This document shows positions 1 through 5,941 of a DNA stretch of 7,150 nt, piece by piece; position 1 is the stretch's first letter; every line of letters starts with the position of its first letter. The DNA is from Chloroflexia bacterium. Its GTDB lineage: Bacteria > Chloroflexota > Chloroflexia > Thermomicrobiales > UBA6265. The translations under genes were made by a program, and so were the position numbers. The stretch is taken from positions 1 through 7,150 of the forward strand of contig JACCVE010000160.1 of NCBI GenBank assembly GCA_013698285.1, given 5' to 3'. Under the pieces are notes generated by a model, which saw only the letters and a list, made by a program, of their open reading frames with translations, made no database searches and was not told the DNA's origin.

Positions 1-877
1 CCCCCTGGTCGGCCGGTTCGATGTACCAATCGCAGGCCACCGCCTGGCCGGCCCCGATGGTGATCTCGATCGCGTTCTCGGTGTAGGGCAGGTCGTAGGT
101 GACCGGACTCCCGCCGTCGAAGGTGCAGTAGACGAACCGCCCGTCGAGGAAGTCACCGGGCACGCTATCGCTCAGGAGGTAGGTCCCCGCCTGGACGCCG
201 TTGAATTGGGCATGCCCGTCATCCCCGACCGCCTGCTCGGTCAGCGCCACGCCGCCCGCGCTCAGCAGGAAGACGACCGAGGCCGCCTCGGCGGGCCGGT
301 CGAAGCACTCGTCGAAGTAGCTCTCGCCGGAGAAATCGACCGGGCAGATCGCCGCGTAGACCGTCAGCGTGGCGGCCTCGACGACCGGCGTCGCCGTCGG
401 CAGACCACTGAGGTCGATCGGCGAGTTGTACCAGTCGCAGACCACGTCGTCGGTGTCCGCGAGGGTGACCGAGATGCCCGTCGTCACCACCGAGAAGGGG
501 AAGGCGACCGAGGGAGTCGCCCGCCGGGCGCAGAAGTACGTCACCTCGGCGAATTCGCCCGGCACCCCGCCGCTGACGGTGTACGGGCCCGGGATCAGGC
601 CGCCGAAGGTGATGTCGCCATTCGCGTCCGTCGTCCCGCTGCCCGGCTCCGGCCCGCTGATCGAGAACGGCAGACCCGGATTCGGCGCCGTGTCGTGACA
701 GGTCCCATAGAAGTCGGGCCCGGTGAAGCCGGAGGGGCAGATCCGGTTATGGATGGTCAACCGGGCGCCGTCGGTCTGGGCCGCCCGCGCCTGGCCGGGA
801 GAGGCCACCCCGAGCAGGGTGACCGCGAAGAGGACGACCGCCAAGATGAAGCCCCGGGATCCCGCGAACCTGTTCAT
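1..877 (-). CDS. Exported protein with two tandem four-cysteine prealbumin-like (SpaA/Cna-B-type) repeats, 3' end beyond the window
   Basis: The minus strand is open without a stop from an ATG at 877 to the left edge, giving 292 codons of an incomplete protein. Residues 1-33 look like a Sec signal peptide: Arg at 3 and 8, a hydrophobic core at about 10-25, and an Ala-Arg-Ala cleavage-like site before A33-Q34. Two similar domains follow, at residues 39-153 and 169-288. Each starts with a strand of the type LT(I/V) and an I-C-P motif, has a G/Y-rich section resembling SpaA/Cna-B or carboxypeptidase-regulatory-like beta sandwiches (F-G-G-L-I-P-G-P-Y-T, F-N-G-V-Q-A-G-T-Y-L), and ends in C-D-W-Y. 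Cysteines are at 47, 60, 116, 147 and at 178, 191, 251, 282. A Pro/Thr-rich linker (about 154-168) separates them. Upstream of the ATG there is only a weak GGGA-like ribosome site. A surface or adhesive role is inferred from fold type and export signal; no anchor is visible because the C-terminus is missing. Confidence 0.75.
   Translation of the reverse strand, partial: MNRFAGSRGFILAVVLFAVTLLGVASPGQARAAQTDGARLTIHNRICPSGFTGPDFYGTCHDTAPNPGLPFSISGPEPGSGTTDANGDITFGGLIPGPYTVSGGVPGEFAEVTYFCARRATPSVAFPFSVVTTGISVTLADTDDVVCDWYNSPIDLSGLPTATPVVEAATLTVYAAICPVDFSGESYFDECFDRPAEAASVVFLLSAGGVALTEQAVGDDGHAQFNGVQAGTYLLSDSVPGDFLDGRFVYCTFDGGSPVTYDLPYTENAIEITIGAGQAVACDWYIEPADQG
14..763 (-). repeat. Two protein-level tandem repeats inside the exported protein
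   Basis: Repeat 1 covers about 763-419 and repeat 2 about 373-14, each roughly 115-120 codons. The first two cysteines of each copy are 131 residues apart between copies and the last two are 135 apart, so the copies align with a single net insertion of four residues in the middle. Shared landmarks in order are I-C-P, a second Cys 13 residues later, a P-G-x-Y/G-T-Y turn, V-P-G-(E/D)-F, Y-F-C/V-Y-C, and C-D-W-Y. The copies are diverged at the DNA level, so this is an old domain duplication and not a recent slippage event. Even cysteine number and export suggest two disulfides per domain (inference). Confidence 0.75.
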
Positions 878-933
878 GGTCCATTCCCGATCGCGAGCCG
901 ACCCCACCGCACTGGTGGCCCGGCGCCCTGTAG

Positions 934-1078
934 CAGGGACAACACCCCTGTCACCGGTCGTAACGCGGGAGATACGGTTCAGGTTTCGCGGCATGCCGGG
1001 ATGGGTCGCGGGTCCTGGTGCAACGTCATGGGGCGAGGGCGGCCGCACGGCCCGTTCACCCGAGTGCCACAGCGCTGT
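934..1078. promoter_or_regulatory. Leader of the exported-protein gene with short palindromes; no clear promoter
   Basis: The 238 bases between mglA and the exported-protein gene (878-1115) hold no convincing gene. Three short perfect dyads can be seen: an arm pair CAGGG/CCCTG at 934-950 with a 7-base loop, a 10-base palindrome CGGCATGCCG at 989-998, and a 10-base palindrome ACAGCGCTGT at 1069-1078. They could be operator sites or leader structure for the downstream minus-strand gene. I see no good -35/-10 pair and no ECF-type GGAAC/CGTT pair at correct spacing. In DNA this GC-rich some short palindromes are expected by chance. Confidence 0.2.
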
Positions 1079-1085
1079 TCCAACC

Positions 1086-1105
1086 CGGTCAAGGGCGATT
1101 GACCG
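1086..1105 (-). terminator. Hairpin just after mglA, terminator-like but without a U-tract
   Basis: A perfect 7-base stem (CGGTCAA pairing with TTGACCG) encloses a 6-base loop and begins 10 bases past the mglA stop codon. The bases that follow on the minus strand are GGTTGG, so the run of U needed for a classical intrinsic terminator is absent. It may act as a weak terminator, a 3' stabilising stem, or a boundary between mglA and the exported-protein gene. Confidence 0.35.
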
Positions 1106-1115
1106 TGGATCGCTC

Positions 1116-1691
1116 CTATAGTTTGTTCGTGACCAGCTTGCAGATGGCGCGCAGCGTCTCGAAGACGCCGACGCCATTGACGGCGGCGGCCTCAAAACGG
1201 GGCACCCGGATGGTGTTGAGGTACCGGTCCAACACCGGAACCGGCAAGGCCTCGGGGAGATCCATCTTGTTGTATTGCATGACGAGGGGATAATCGAGGA
1301 ACCGCTTGCCCTGGTTGCTCACGTTCTGGGCAAGTTCGCGCAAGCTCTGGAGATTGTCCTGGAGCCGCTCCCGGCGGGCGTCGGCCACGAAGACGACGCC
1401 GTCGGCGCCGTTCAGCACCGCGACCCGGGTCCGCTCGTAGAGGACCTGGCCGGGGACGGTGTAGAGGTGGAACCGGATCGTGAACCCGTGGACCTTGCCG
1501 AGGTCGAGCGGCAAGAAGTCGAAGAACAACGTCCGTTCGGTCTCCGTGGCGATCGAGAGGAGGTCACCCTTGGTGGCTTCCGGGATCTGGCCATGGATGT
1601 ATTGCAGGTTGGTCGTCTTCCCGCACAGGCCTGGCCCGTAATATACGATCTTCCCATGGATCTCGCGGGCGGCGACATTGATCAGGGCCAT
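1116..1691 (-). CDS. mglA: MglA-type small Ras-like GTPase
   Basis: 191 residues, normal for the family, with residue numbering that lines up with Myxococcus xanthus MglA as I remember it. The P-loop is G19-P-G-L-C-G-K-T-T27. The switch II motif is T78-V-P-G-Q82, with Thr in place of the Asp of Ras DxxG, a hallmark of the MglA family. R53 in the T-E-R-T segment matches the intrinsic arginine finger, and Q82 is also present. The base-recognition motif is N141-K-M-D144. These residues predict an active GTPase, cytosolic and switched by a roadblock protein of MglB type. The ATG at 1691 has a GAGAGG ribosome site at 1697-1702 with 5-base spacing. It lies 71 bases after a roadblock gene on the same strand, consistent with one transcription unit. 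MglA proteins set cell polarity and motility in Myxococcus; the output here is unknown, and no type IV pilus or gliding gene is in view. Confidence 0.93.
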   Translation of the reverse strand: MALINVAAREIHGKIVYYGPGLCGKTTNLQYIHGQIPEATKGDLLSIATETERTLFFDFLPLDLGKVHGFTIRFHLYTVPGQVLYERTRVAVLNGADGVVFVADARRERLQDNLQSLRELAQNVSNQGKRFLDYPLVMQYNKMDLPEALPVPVLDRYLNTIRVPRFEAAAVNGVGVFETLRAICKLVTNKL

Positions 1692-1762
1692 TGCATCCTC
1701 TCGTCAGCGCGTCGGGCGGGACAAGCCCGGTGATTGGGGACAGGACCCGGCGTCGTCGGCCC

Positions 1763-2389
1763 TCAGGCGTCGTCCTTCCGGAAGAGCAGGTCGATGGTAT
1801 CGCGGGTGATCCGGGCCAGTCCCGCGTCTTGCTCCCGCGGCCGGTTGCGGTTGGTCTCGATGGCCCGGTCGAGGATCTGGCTCAGGTCGATCGTGGCCCG
1901 GTTGCAGAGGACCTTGACGAGGCCGAGGTGGGTGTGGCGATCGAAGATCACCGACACCAGCCAATGGTCCCCGACCGCCTCGGTAAAGATCTTCTCCTTC
2001 GAGCCCTCCTGGAGCAACATCCGGAAGTGTTCCTCGTGCAGGATCTTCGCCATCTCCCGGGTCGAGGCATACGTGCCGGCGATCAGGGCGCCGAGCATCA
2101 TCATCTCGGCCCGGTATTCCTGGCCGTTGAAGACGATGATCTGCCCGGCCCGGTCGATCACCATCCCGCTGCTGGCGCGGGTATCGCGGACCAACCGCCC
2201 CAACACGTCGGTGATACCGGTGCTGGTGGTCTCGTCGATCACCATGTCGGTGAGGTTCGGGTCGAACTTCGCCCGGGGGCCCGATCGCTTGGGTGAATCA
2301 TCGGTCTGCCGGATCTGGCGGGAGACCCCGTCCGCCGCGTCCGCGTCCTCGGGGGGCGTGCGTTGGTCTGTCATGGGTCCTATCACCAT
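1763..2389 (-). CDS. Roadblock/LC7-domain protein (MglB-like) with a disordered N-terminal tail
   Basis: 208 residues. Residues about 58-165 form a roadblock/LC7 domain: S-S-G-M-V-I-D-R-A-G-Q-I-I, then a helix with M-L-G-A-L-I-A-G-T-Y-A-S-T, the L-L-Q-E-G-S turn, and a V-G-D-H-W-L-V-S-V-I-F-D strand followed by L-G-L-V-K. This fold forms dimers that bind small GTPases; MglB acts as the GAP for MglA. The first 50 or so residues are polar and look unstructured, and a 40-residue charged helix-like tail follows the domain. The chosen ATG at 2389 overlaps the purM stop by 7 bases and has a strong AGGGGGAG site at 2397-2404 with 7-base spacing. A second ATG at 2374 (five residues shorter) has only a weak AGG. 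The next gene is mglA, so partnership with that GTPase is the natural inference. Confidence 0.85.
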   Translation of the reverse strand: MVIGPMTDQRTPPEDADAADGVSRQIRQTDDSPKRSGPRAKFDPNLTDMVIDETTSTGITDVLGRLVRDTRASSGMVIDRAGQIIVFNGQEYRAEMMMLGALIAGTYASTREMAKILHEEHFRMLLQEGSKEKIFTEAVGDHWLVSVIFDRHTHLGLVKVLCNRATIDLSQILDRAIETNRNRPREQDAGLARITRDTIDLLFRKDDA

Positions 2390-3486
2390 TGGGGATCTCC
2401 CCCTATCGCGGTCTGTGTCCGGTCGTCGGTGGAGACCACGCGCCCGATGCGGCGGGCGGTGGGGAGCGCGGCCAGGATGTCGGACTCGACGCCGGCGGGG
2501 ACGGCGACGACGAACCCGATGCCCATGTTGAACGTCCGGGCAGCCTCGCCGGGGGCGAGTTCCCCAGCCGTGACGAGATAGTCGCAGAGCGGTCCAGCGT
2601 CCCACCGGTGAGACTCGAAGGTCGCGTTCAGCCCGGGCGGTAACATCCGGGGCACATTGCCGGGCAACCCGCCGCCGGTGACGTGGGCCATGCCCCGGAT
2701 CCAGCCCCGGTCGAGGAGGGACCGGATCTCCGGCGCGTAGCTCCGGTGCGGGGCCATCAGCGCCGCCCCCAGCGACAGGCCATCACCGCCCGGCAAAGGG
2801 GCCGCCAGGATCGCCCGGTCATGCTCGCGGTCACCGTCGAGCCCGATGATCTGGCGGGCCAGGCTGTAGCCGTTGGTATGGAGTCCCTCGCTCGGCAGGC
2901 CGACCAACACGTCGCCGGCCTCGATTGCCGACCCGTCGATCGCCCGCCCCCCGGGCACCTCACCGACGATGAACCCGGCCAGGTCGTACTCGCCCGGGGC
3001 GTACATGCCGGGCATCTCGGCCGTCTCCCCACCGAGCAGAACCAGGCCGTTGGCCTGGCAGGCGTCGATCATTCCCCCGACCACGGCGTCGAGGGTCCCG
3101 GCGTCCAGCGTGCCCATCGCCACATAGTCGAGGAAGAAGAGGGGACGAGCACCGAGCGCCAGGATGTCGTTGACGCAGTGGTTGACCAGGTCGCGGCCGA
3201 TCCCGGCGTGGGCCTCGCCACCTAGCACGAACGCCAGCTTCAGCTTGGTGCCCACCCCGTCGGCGCTGGCGACCAGGGTCCGGACGGGGTCACCGGGGAG
3301 GTGGAACAGGCCACCGAAATGGCCGATGCCCGCCGCCGGGGACATGGCGTCCCCTCCCCCGTCCGGTTGGCCGAAGGTGCGCCGGGCCCGGTCAGCGATG
3401 CGCGCCACCGCGTCGGCGGCGAGGTCAAGGTCGACCCCCGCCGCCCGGTAGGTTCGTGGGTTGTCGCGTCCCGTCACCGCTACCAC
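2383..3486 (-). CDS. purM: Phosphoribosylformylglycinamidine cyclo-ligase (AIR synthase)
   Basis: 367 residues, slightly longer than the usual 340-350. The enzyme closes the imidazole ring in de novo purine synthesis (FGAM + ATP to AIR + ADP + Pi) in the cytosol. Family motifs are all present: D76-G-V-G-T-K81 (nucleotide-binding loop), N106-D followed by L-F-F-L-D-Y at 116-121, G152-G-E-T-A-E-M-P-G-M-Y162, G-L-H-T-N-G-Y-S at about 201-208, H268-V-T-G-G-G-L-P-G-N277, and F319-N-M-G-I-G-F325. The N-terminal AIRS domain is about residues 50-175 and the C-terminal domain about 187-350. The start is GTG at 3486, supported by GGGGAGAG at 3493-3500 with 6-base spacing. It is flanked on the same strand by two roadblock genes, 52 bases after one and overlapping the other, with no purN or purH in view, which is an odd setting for a purine gene. 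Confidence 0.95.
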   Translation of the reverse strand: MVAVTGRDNPRTYRAAGVDLDLAADAVARIADRARRTFGQPDGGGDAMSPAAGIGHFGGLFHLPGDPVRTLVASADGVGTKLKLAFVLGGEAHAGIGRDLVNHCVNDILALGARPLFFLDYVAMGTLDAGTLDAVVGGMIDACQANGLVLLGGETAEMPGMYAPGEYDLAGFIVGEVPGGRAIDGSAIEAGDVLVGLPSEGLHTNGYSLARQIIGLDGDREHDRAILAAPLPGGDGLSLGAALMAPHRSYAPEIRSLLDRGWIRGMAHVTGGGLPGNVPRMLPPGLNATFESHRWDAGPLCDYLVTAGELAPGEAARTFNMGIGFVVAVPAGVESDILAALPTARRIGRVVSTDDRTQTAIGGDPQW

Positions 3487-3538
3487 CGACCACTCTCCCC
3501 GGTTCCCGTGTCATACCGCCCTTGTCCCGCCCCGGGGC

Positions 3539-3901
3539 TCAGTCCAGCACCCTGGTCTTCTCATACGCCTCGCGGAACCCGCGAGCGGCGATCCGCACCC
3601 GGCCGACGTTGACCGTGTCGGCGCTCAGCAGGAGGAGGTCCTCGCCCGTGGGCAGGTGCGTCACGACCAGGGTGCCGCCCTCGTACTCCAGAATGCTCAT
3701 CTGCAGTCCGCCCTTTTCCATATCGGCGCCGATCGCCCGCATCAACAAGACCAGGTCGCTCGCGGTCTGTCCCATCCGGGCCGCATCGATCTCCACCTTC
3801 GCATCGAACCCGAGGACGACGCCGTCGGAGCAGACCATGGTCAACTCGAGGTCGTGCGCCCGCCGAAACCCGGCCAACCGCGCGCTGAGCGTCTCCGACA
3901 T
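3539..3901 (-). CDS. Small roadblock/LC7-domain protein (MglB-like)
   Basis: 120 residues, the size of a stand-alone roadblock protein. A first helix (about 3-16) leads into strands L-E-L-T-M-V-C-S-D-G-V-V-L-G (18-31), a long helix through M-G-Q-T-A-S-D-L-V-L-L-M-R-A-I-G (43-58), then Q-M-S-I-L-E-Y-E-G-G-T-L-V-V-T-H-L (68-83) and E-D-L-L-L-L-S (87-93), the expected alpha-beta-beta-alpha-beta order. Such proteins dimerise and bind Ras-like GTPases. An in-frame GTG at 3907 would add two residues, but the AGAGGG site at 3910-3915 sits 8 bases before the ATG at 3901 and only 2 before that GTG, so the ATG is preferred. It is the first gene of the roadblock-purM-roadblock-mglA run and follows a probable promoter. 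It is divergent from the other roadblock protein, so the two may form distinct homodimers or a heterodimer. Confidence 0.82.
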   Translation of the reverse strand: MSETLSARLAGFRRAHDLELTMVCSDGVVLGFDAKVEIDAARMGQTASDLVLLMRAIGADMEKGGLQMSILEYEGGTLVVTHLPTGEDLLLLSADTVNVGRVRIAARGFREAYEKTRVLD

Positions 3902-3945
3902 CGACACGTCCCTCTGGGTCTGGTGGGGGGTACCCGGTGATTCTC

Positions 3946-3951
3946 ACTATA
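3946..3951 (-). promoter_or_regulatory. Probable -10 box (TATAGT) before the roadblock-purM-roadblock-mglA unit
   Basis: The 200 bases between the hflX stop and the first roadblock gene contain TATAGT on the minus strand, one mismatch from consensus and conspicuous in this GC-rich DNA. It would place a transcript start about 38 bases before the ATG at 3901. The hexamer at -35 spacing (TCTCGT, about 3969-3974) is poor, so the promoter may depend on an activator or an alternative sigma factor. No rho-independent terminator with a U-tract is visible for hflX in the rest of this gap. Confidence 0.4.
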
Positions 3952-4101
3952 GCGGTATTCGAGGCCGCACGAGACGCGCGACGCGGCGGCCCGCGCCCAT
4001 TGCGGACCTTCTTCCTAAGCCGGGACCAGCCAAGGCCGGAGGCACACGACAGCGGACGCCCGGCCATGGTGACCGGCGCGCTCAGCCATGTCTTAGCAGG
4101 C

Positions 4102-5775
4102 TCAGGCGGCCGGGTGGGCGACGGCGGGCTCTGCCTCGCCAGTCTGGCCCGGGAGGGTGTTTGCCGCGTCCGGGGCATCGTCGGGAGCCGCGGCCGGGGG
4201 AGCAGTTCGCCCGGCATCCCGGACGGAGACGTAGGGCGAGAACTGCCCGACGATGGTCTCCGGCAACAAGCCCTCGACCTCGGTGCCGGCCTCGTCGTGG
4301 CGGGTCGCCTGGACCCGGCCCACCCGGTGGAACCGATCGACCAGGTCCCCCCGATCGAACGGCACCCGGAGCAGGACCGGCACGAATCCGATCGTCTCCT
4401 CCAATGTCTCCTCGACCCGCGCCAGCAGCTCGGCGATCCCCCGCCCATCCTGGGCCGAGATCGGGACCACGGCCCTGGCGGAGGTTGCCAGGGTCGCCGC
4501 GATGGCCTGGTACCGCTCGTCGTCCTCCCGGTCCATGGCATCGACCTTGTTCAGGGCAACGACCATCGGGGCGTCGTCGGCCCCGAGTTCCTCCAGGACC
4601 TGCTGGACCGTCTCGGCCTGCTCGAAGGCGTTGGGGTGGGTCACGTCGAGGACGTGGACCAGGACGGTGGCCTCGTTGATCTCTTCCAGCGTGGCCCGGA
4701 ACGCGGCGATCAGCAGGGTCGGGAGATTGTTGATGAAGCCGACCGTATCGGTCAGCAACACGTCGCGGCCACTCGGCAGGCTCCCACGCCGGGTGGTGGG
4801 GTCCAGCGTGGCGAACAGCTTGTCCTCGGCCATCACCCCCGCCCCGGTCAGGGCATTGAGCAGGGTGCTCTTGCCGGCGTTGGTGTAGCCGACCAGGGCG
4901 ACCACCGGCGTCTGGTGATGCCTTCGCCGCTCGCGGTGCAGCTCGCGGTGGGTGTTGACCGTCTGGAGTTCCTTCTTCAGGTGGGCGATCCGGGTGTTGA
5001 CCTCCCGCCGGTCGGCCTCCAACTGCGTCTCGCCCGGACCGCGCAGGCCGACCCCACCGACGCCCTGGCGGGACAGGTGGGTCCACATCCGGGTCAGCCG
5101 GGGGAGACGATATTGCAACTGGGCCAGCTCGACCTGGAGCCGCCCCTCGTGGGTCTGGGCCCTGCGGGCGAAGACATCGAGGATCAGGGCCGTCCGGTCG
5201 ATCACCTTGACGTCGAGGGCCTGTTCCAGGTTCCGCTGCTGGGCGGGGGTCAGCTCGGAATCGACCAGCACCATGTCGTAGCCGAGACCCTCTCGCAGGG
5301 CCTTGACCTCCCCCAGCTTGCCCTTGCCGAAGTACGTGCCCGCCATCGGGTGCGCCAGCCGCTGGGTCACCGACCCAACGACCTCGACATCGACGGTCTC
5401 GGCCAGCCGGGCCAGTTCCTCCAGGGTGTCGGATGTCTCCCAGACCTTGTCCCGCGCCTGGACATCGACCGCGATCAGCAGGGCCTGCTCCGTCGGCCGG
5501 GCGGTCGGGAACGGCCGCTCCGCCCTGGCAACGTGGAGTTCGCCGTCGTCGTCCCCATCGCGGTGGTCGTTCCCGAAGCGGTCCTCGTAGAGGTCCTCGT
5601 CGCCCTGGTCGTCCCCGTCGTCCTTGCCACCGGACTCGCCACCGTACCGGGTGTCATCGCGGACGCTCACCGGACGCTCGGTCCAGAATGCCGGGATCGT
5701 CGCTTCCGGACTCGGGGCGGTGACGTTCGCCAGAGCCGTCGTCTCATCGTCTCGCTGTCGTGTACTCGTGGTCAT
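4102..5775 (-). CDS. hflX: GTPase HflX, ribosome-associated, with an acidic N-terminal extension
   Basis: 557 residues from the ATG at 5775, against about 426 in E. coli. HflX is a cytosolic GTPase that binds the 50S subunit and splits stalled or hibernating ribosomes under stress. The HflX N-terminal domain runs from about 97 to 285, with Y148-F-G-K-G-K, L-T-P-A-Q-Q-R-N-L-E at 175-184, V-I-D-R-T-A-L-I-L-D at 191-200, and G246-P-G-E-T-Q-L-E253. The G domain has G296-Y-T-N-A-G-K-S-T304, F-A-T-L-D-P-T at 321-327, D343-T-V-G346, N409-K-V-D412 and S-A at 440-441. A C-terminal domain follows to about 518, then a Pro/Ala-rich tail. Residues 1-95 are extra, with a strongly acidic stretch at 52-79. 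An ATG at 5823 is in frame but would put the AUG only about 11 bases from the predicted transcript start; the ATG at 5775 has GAAGGAG, though at only 2-base spacing, so the start is uncertain. Confidence 0.93.
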   Translation of the reverse strand: MTTSTRQRDDETTALANVTAPSPEATIPAFWTERPVSVRDDTRYGGESGGKDDGDDQGDEDLYEDRFGNDHRDGDDDGELHVARAERPFPTARPTEQALLIAVDVQARDKVWETSDTLEELARLAETVDVEVVGSVTQRLAHPMAGTYFGKGKLGEVKALREGLGYDMVLVDSELTPAQQRNLEQALDVKVIDRTALILDVFARRAQTHEGRLQVELAQLQYRLPRLTRMWTHLSRQGVGGVGLRGPGETQLEADRREVNTRIAHLKKELQTVNTHRELHRERRRHHQTPVVALVGYTNAGKSTLLNALTGAGVMAEDKLFATLDPTTRRGSLPSGRDVLLTDTVGFINNLPTLLIAAFRATLEEINEATVLVHVLDVTHPNAFEQAETVQQVLEELGADDAPMVVALNKVDAMDREDDERYQAIAATLATSARAVVPISAQDGRGIAELLARVEETLEETIGFVPVLLRVPFDRGDLVDRFHRVGRVQATRHDEAGTEVEGLLPETIVGQFSPYVSVRDAGRTAPPAAAPDDAPDAANTLPGQTGEAEPAVAHPAA

Positions 5776-5840
5776 CGCTCCTTCGCGGGAACACGGTGAC
5801 GCACCATCGCGCCCGCCTGGCATCCCCGTCGTTCACCTAC

Positions 5841-5846
5841 ATTATA
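5841..5846 (-). promoter_or_regulatory. Consensus -10 box (TATAAT) of hflX
   Basis: A perfect TATAAT reads on the minus strand in the divergent region between hflX and the WYL regulator. A start site near 5834 would give a leader of about 60 bases to the ATG at 5775. At 17-18-base spacing the upstream hexamer is GC-rich and unlike TTGACA, so -35 contacts are weak. The 166-base region (5776-5941) must also carry the promoter of the plus-strand regulator, but no plus-strand -35/-10 pair stands out. Confidence 0.5.
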
Positions 5847-5941
5847 CGTGACGTGGCAAGTCTCCCCGCTCGTCGGGAACGCGGCGCGGGTGCTCCGGCT
5901 CCGGGCGGTCAGGGCCGCGGAGAGGGTCGAGGAGGAGCCAG

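Noticed and set aside
206..1102. Plus-strand open frame of 298 codons at the left
   Set aside because: It is Arg/Gly/Asp-rich shadow sequence opposite the exported repeat protein, whose minus-strand frame shows a signal peptide and aligned cysteine repeats.
2390..2605. Upstream extension of the second roadblock gene into purM (open frame to 2605)
   Set aside because: The extra residues are an Arg-rich shadow of purM, while a strong ribosome site at 2397-2404 points to the ATG at 2389.
1714..3532. 12-base sequence GGGCGGGACAAG at 1714-1725 repeated in opposite orientation at 3521-3532, both in gaps before Mgl-cluster genes
   Set aside because: Several 12-base matches are expected by chance in 7 kb of DNA this GC-rich, and the flanks show no further similarity.
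4041..4101. Possible terminator stem after hflX using the CGCGCCGG and CCGGGCG segments
   Set aside because: The arms pair only with bulges and there is no U-tract; too weak to annotate.
3937..5799. Plus-strand open frame of 620 codons opposite hflX
   Set aside because: It lies antisense to a gene with complete HflX motifs, has a Gly/Asp/Arg/Leu-rich composition without any domain pattern, and is the usual shadow frame of high-GC third-position bias.
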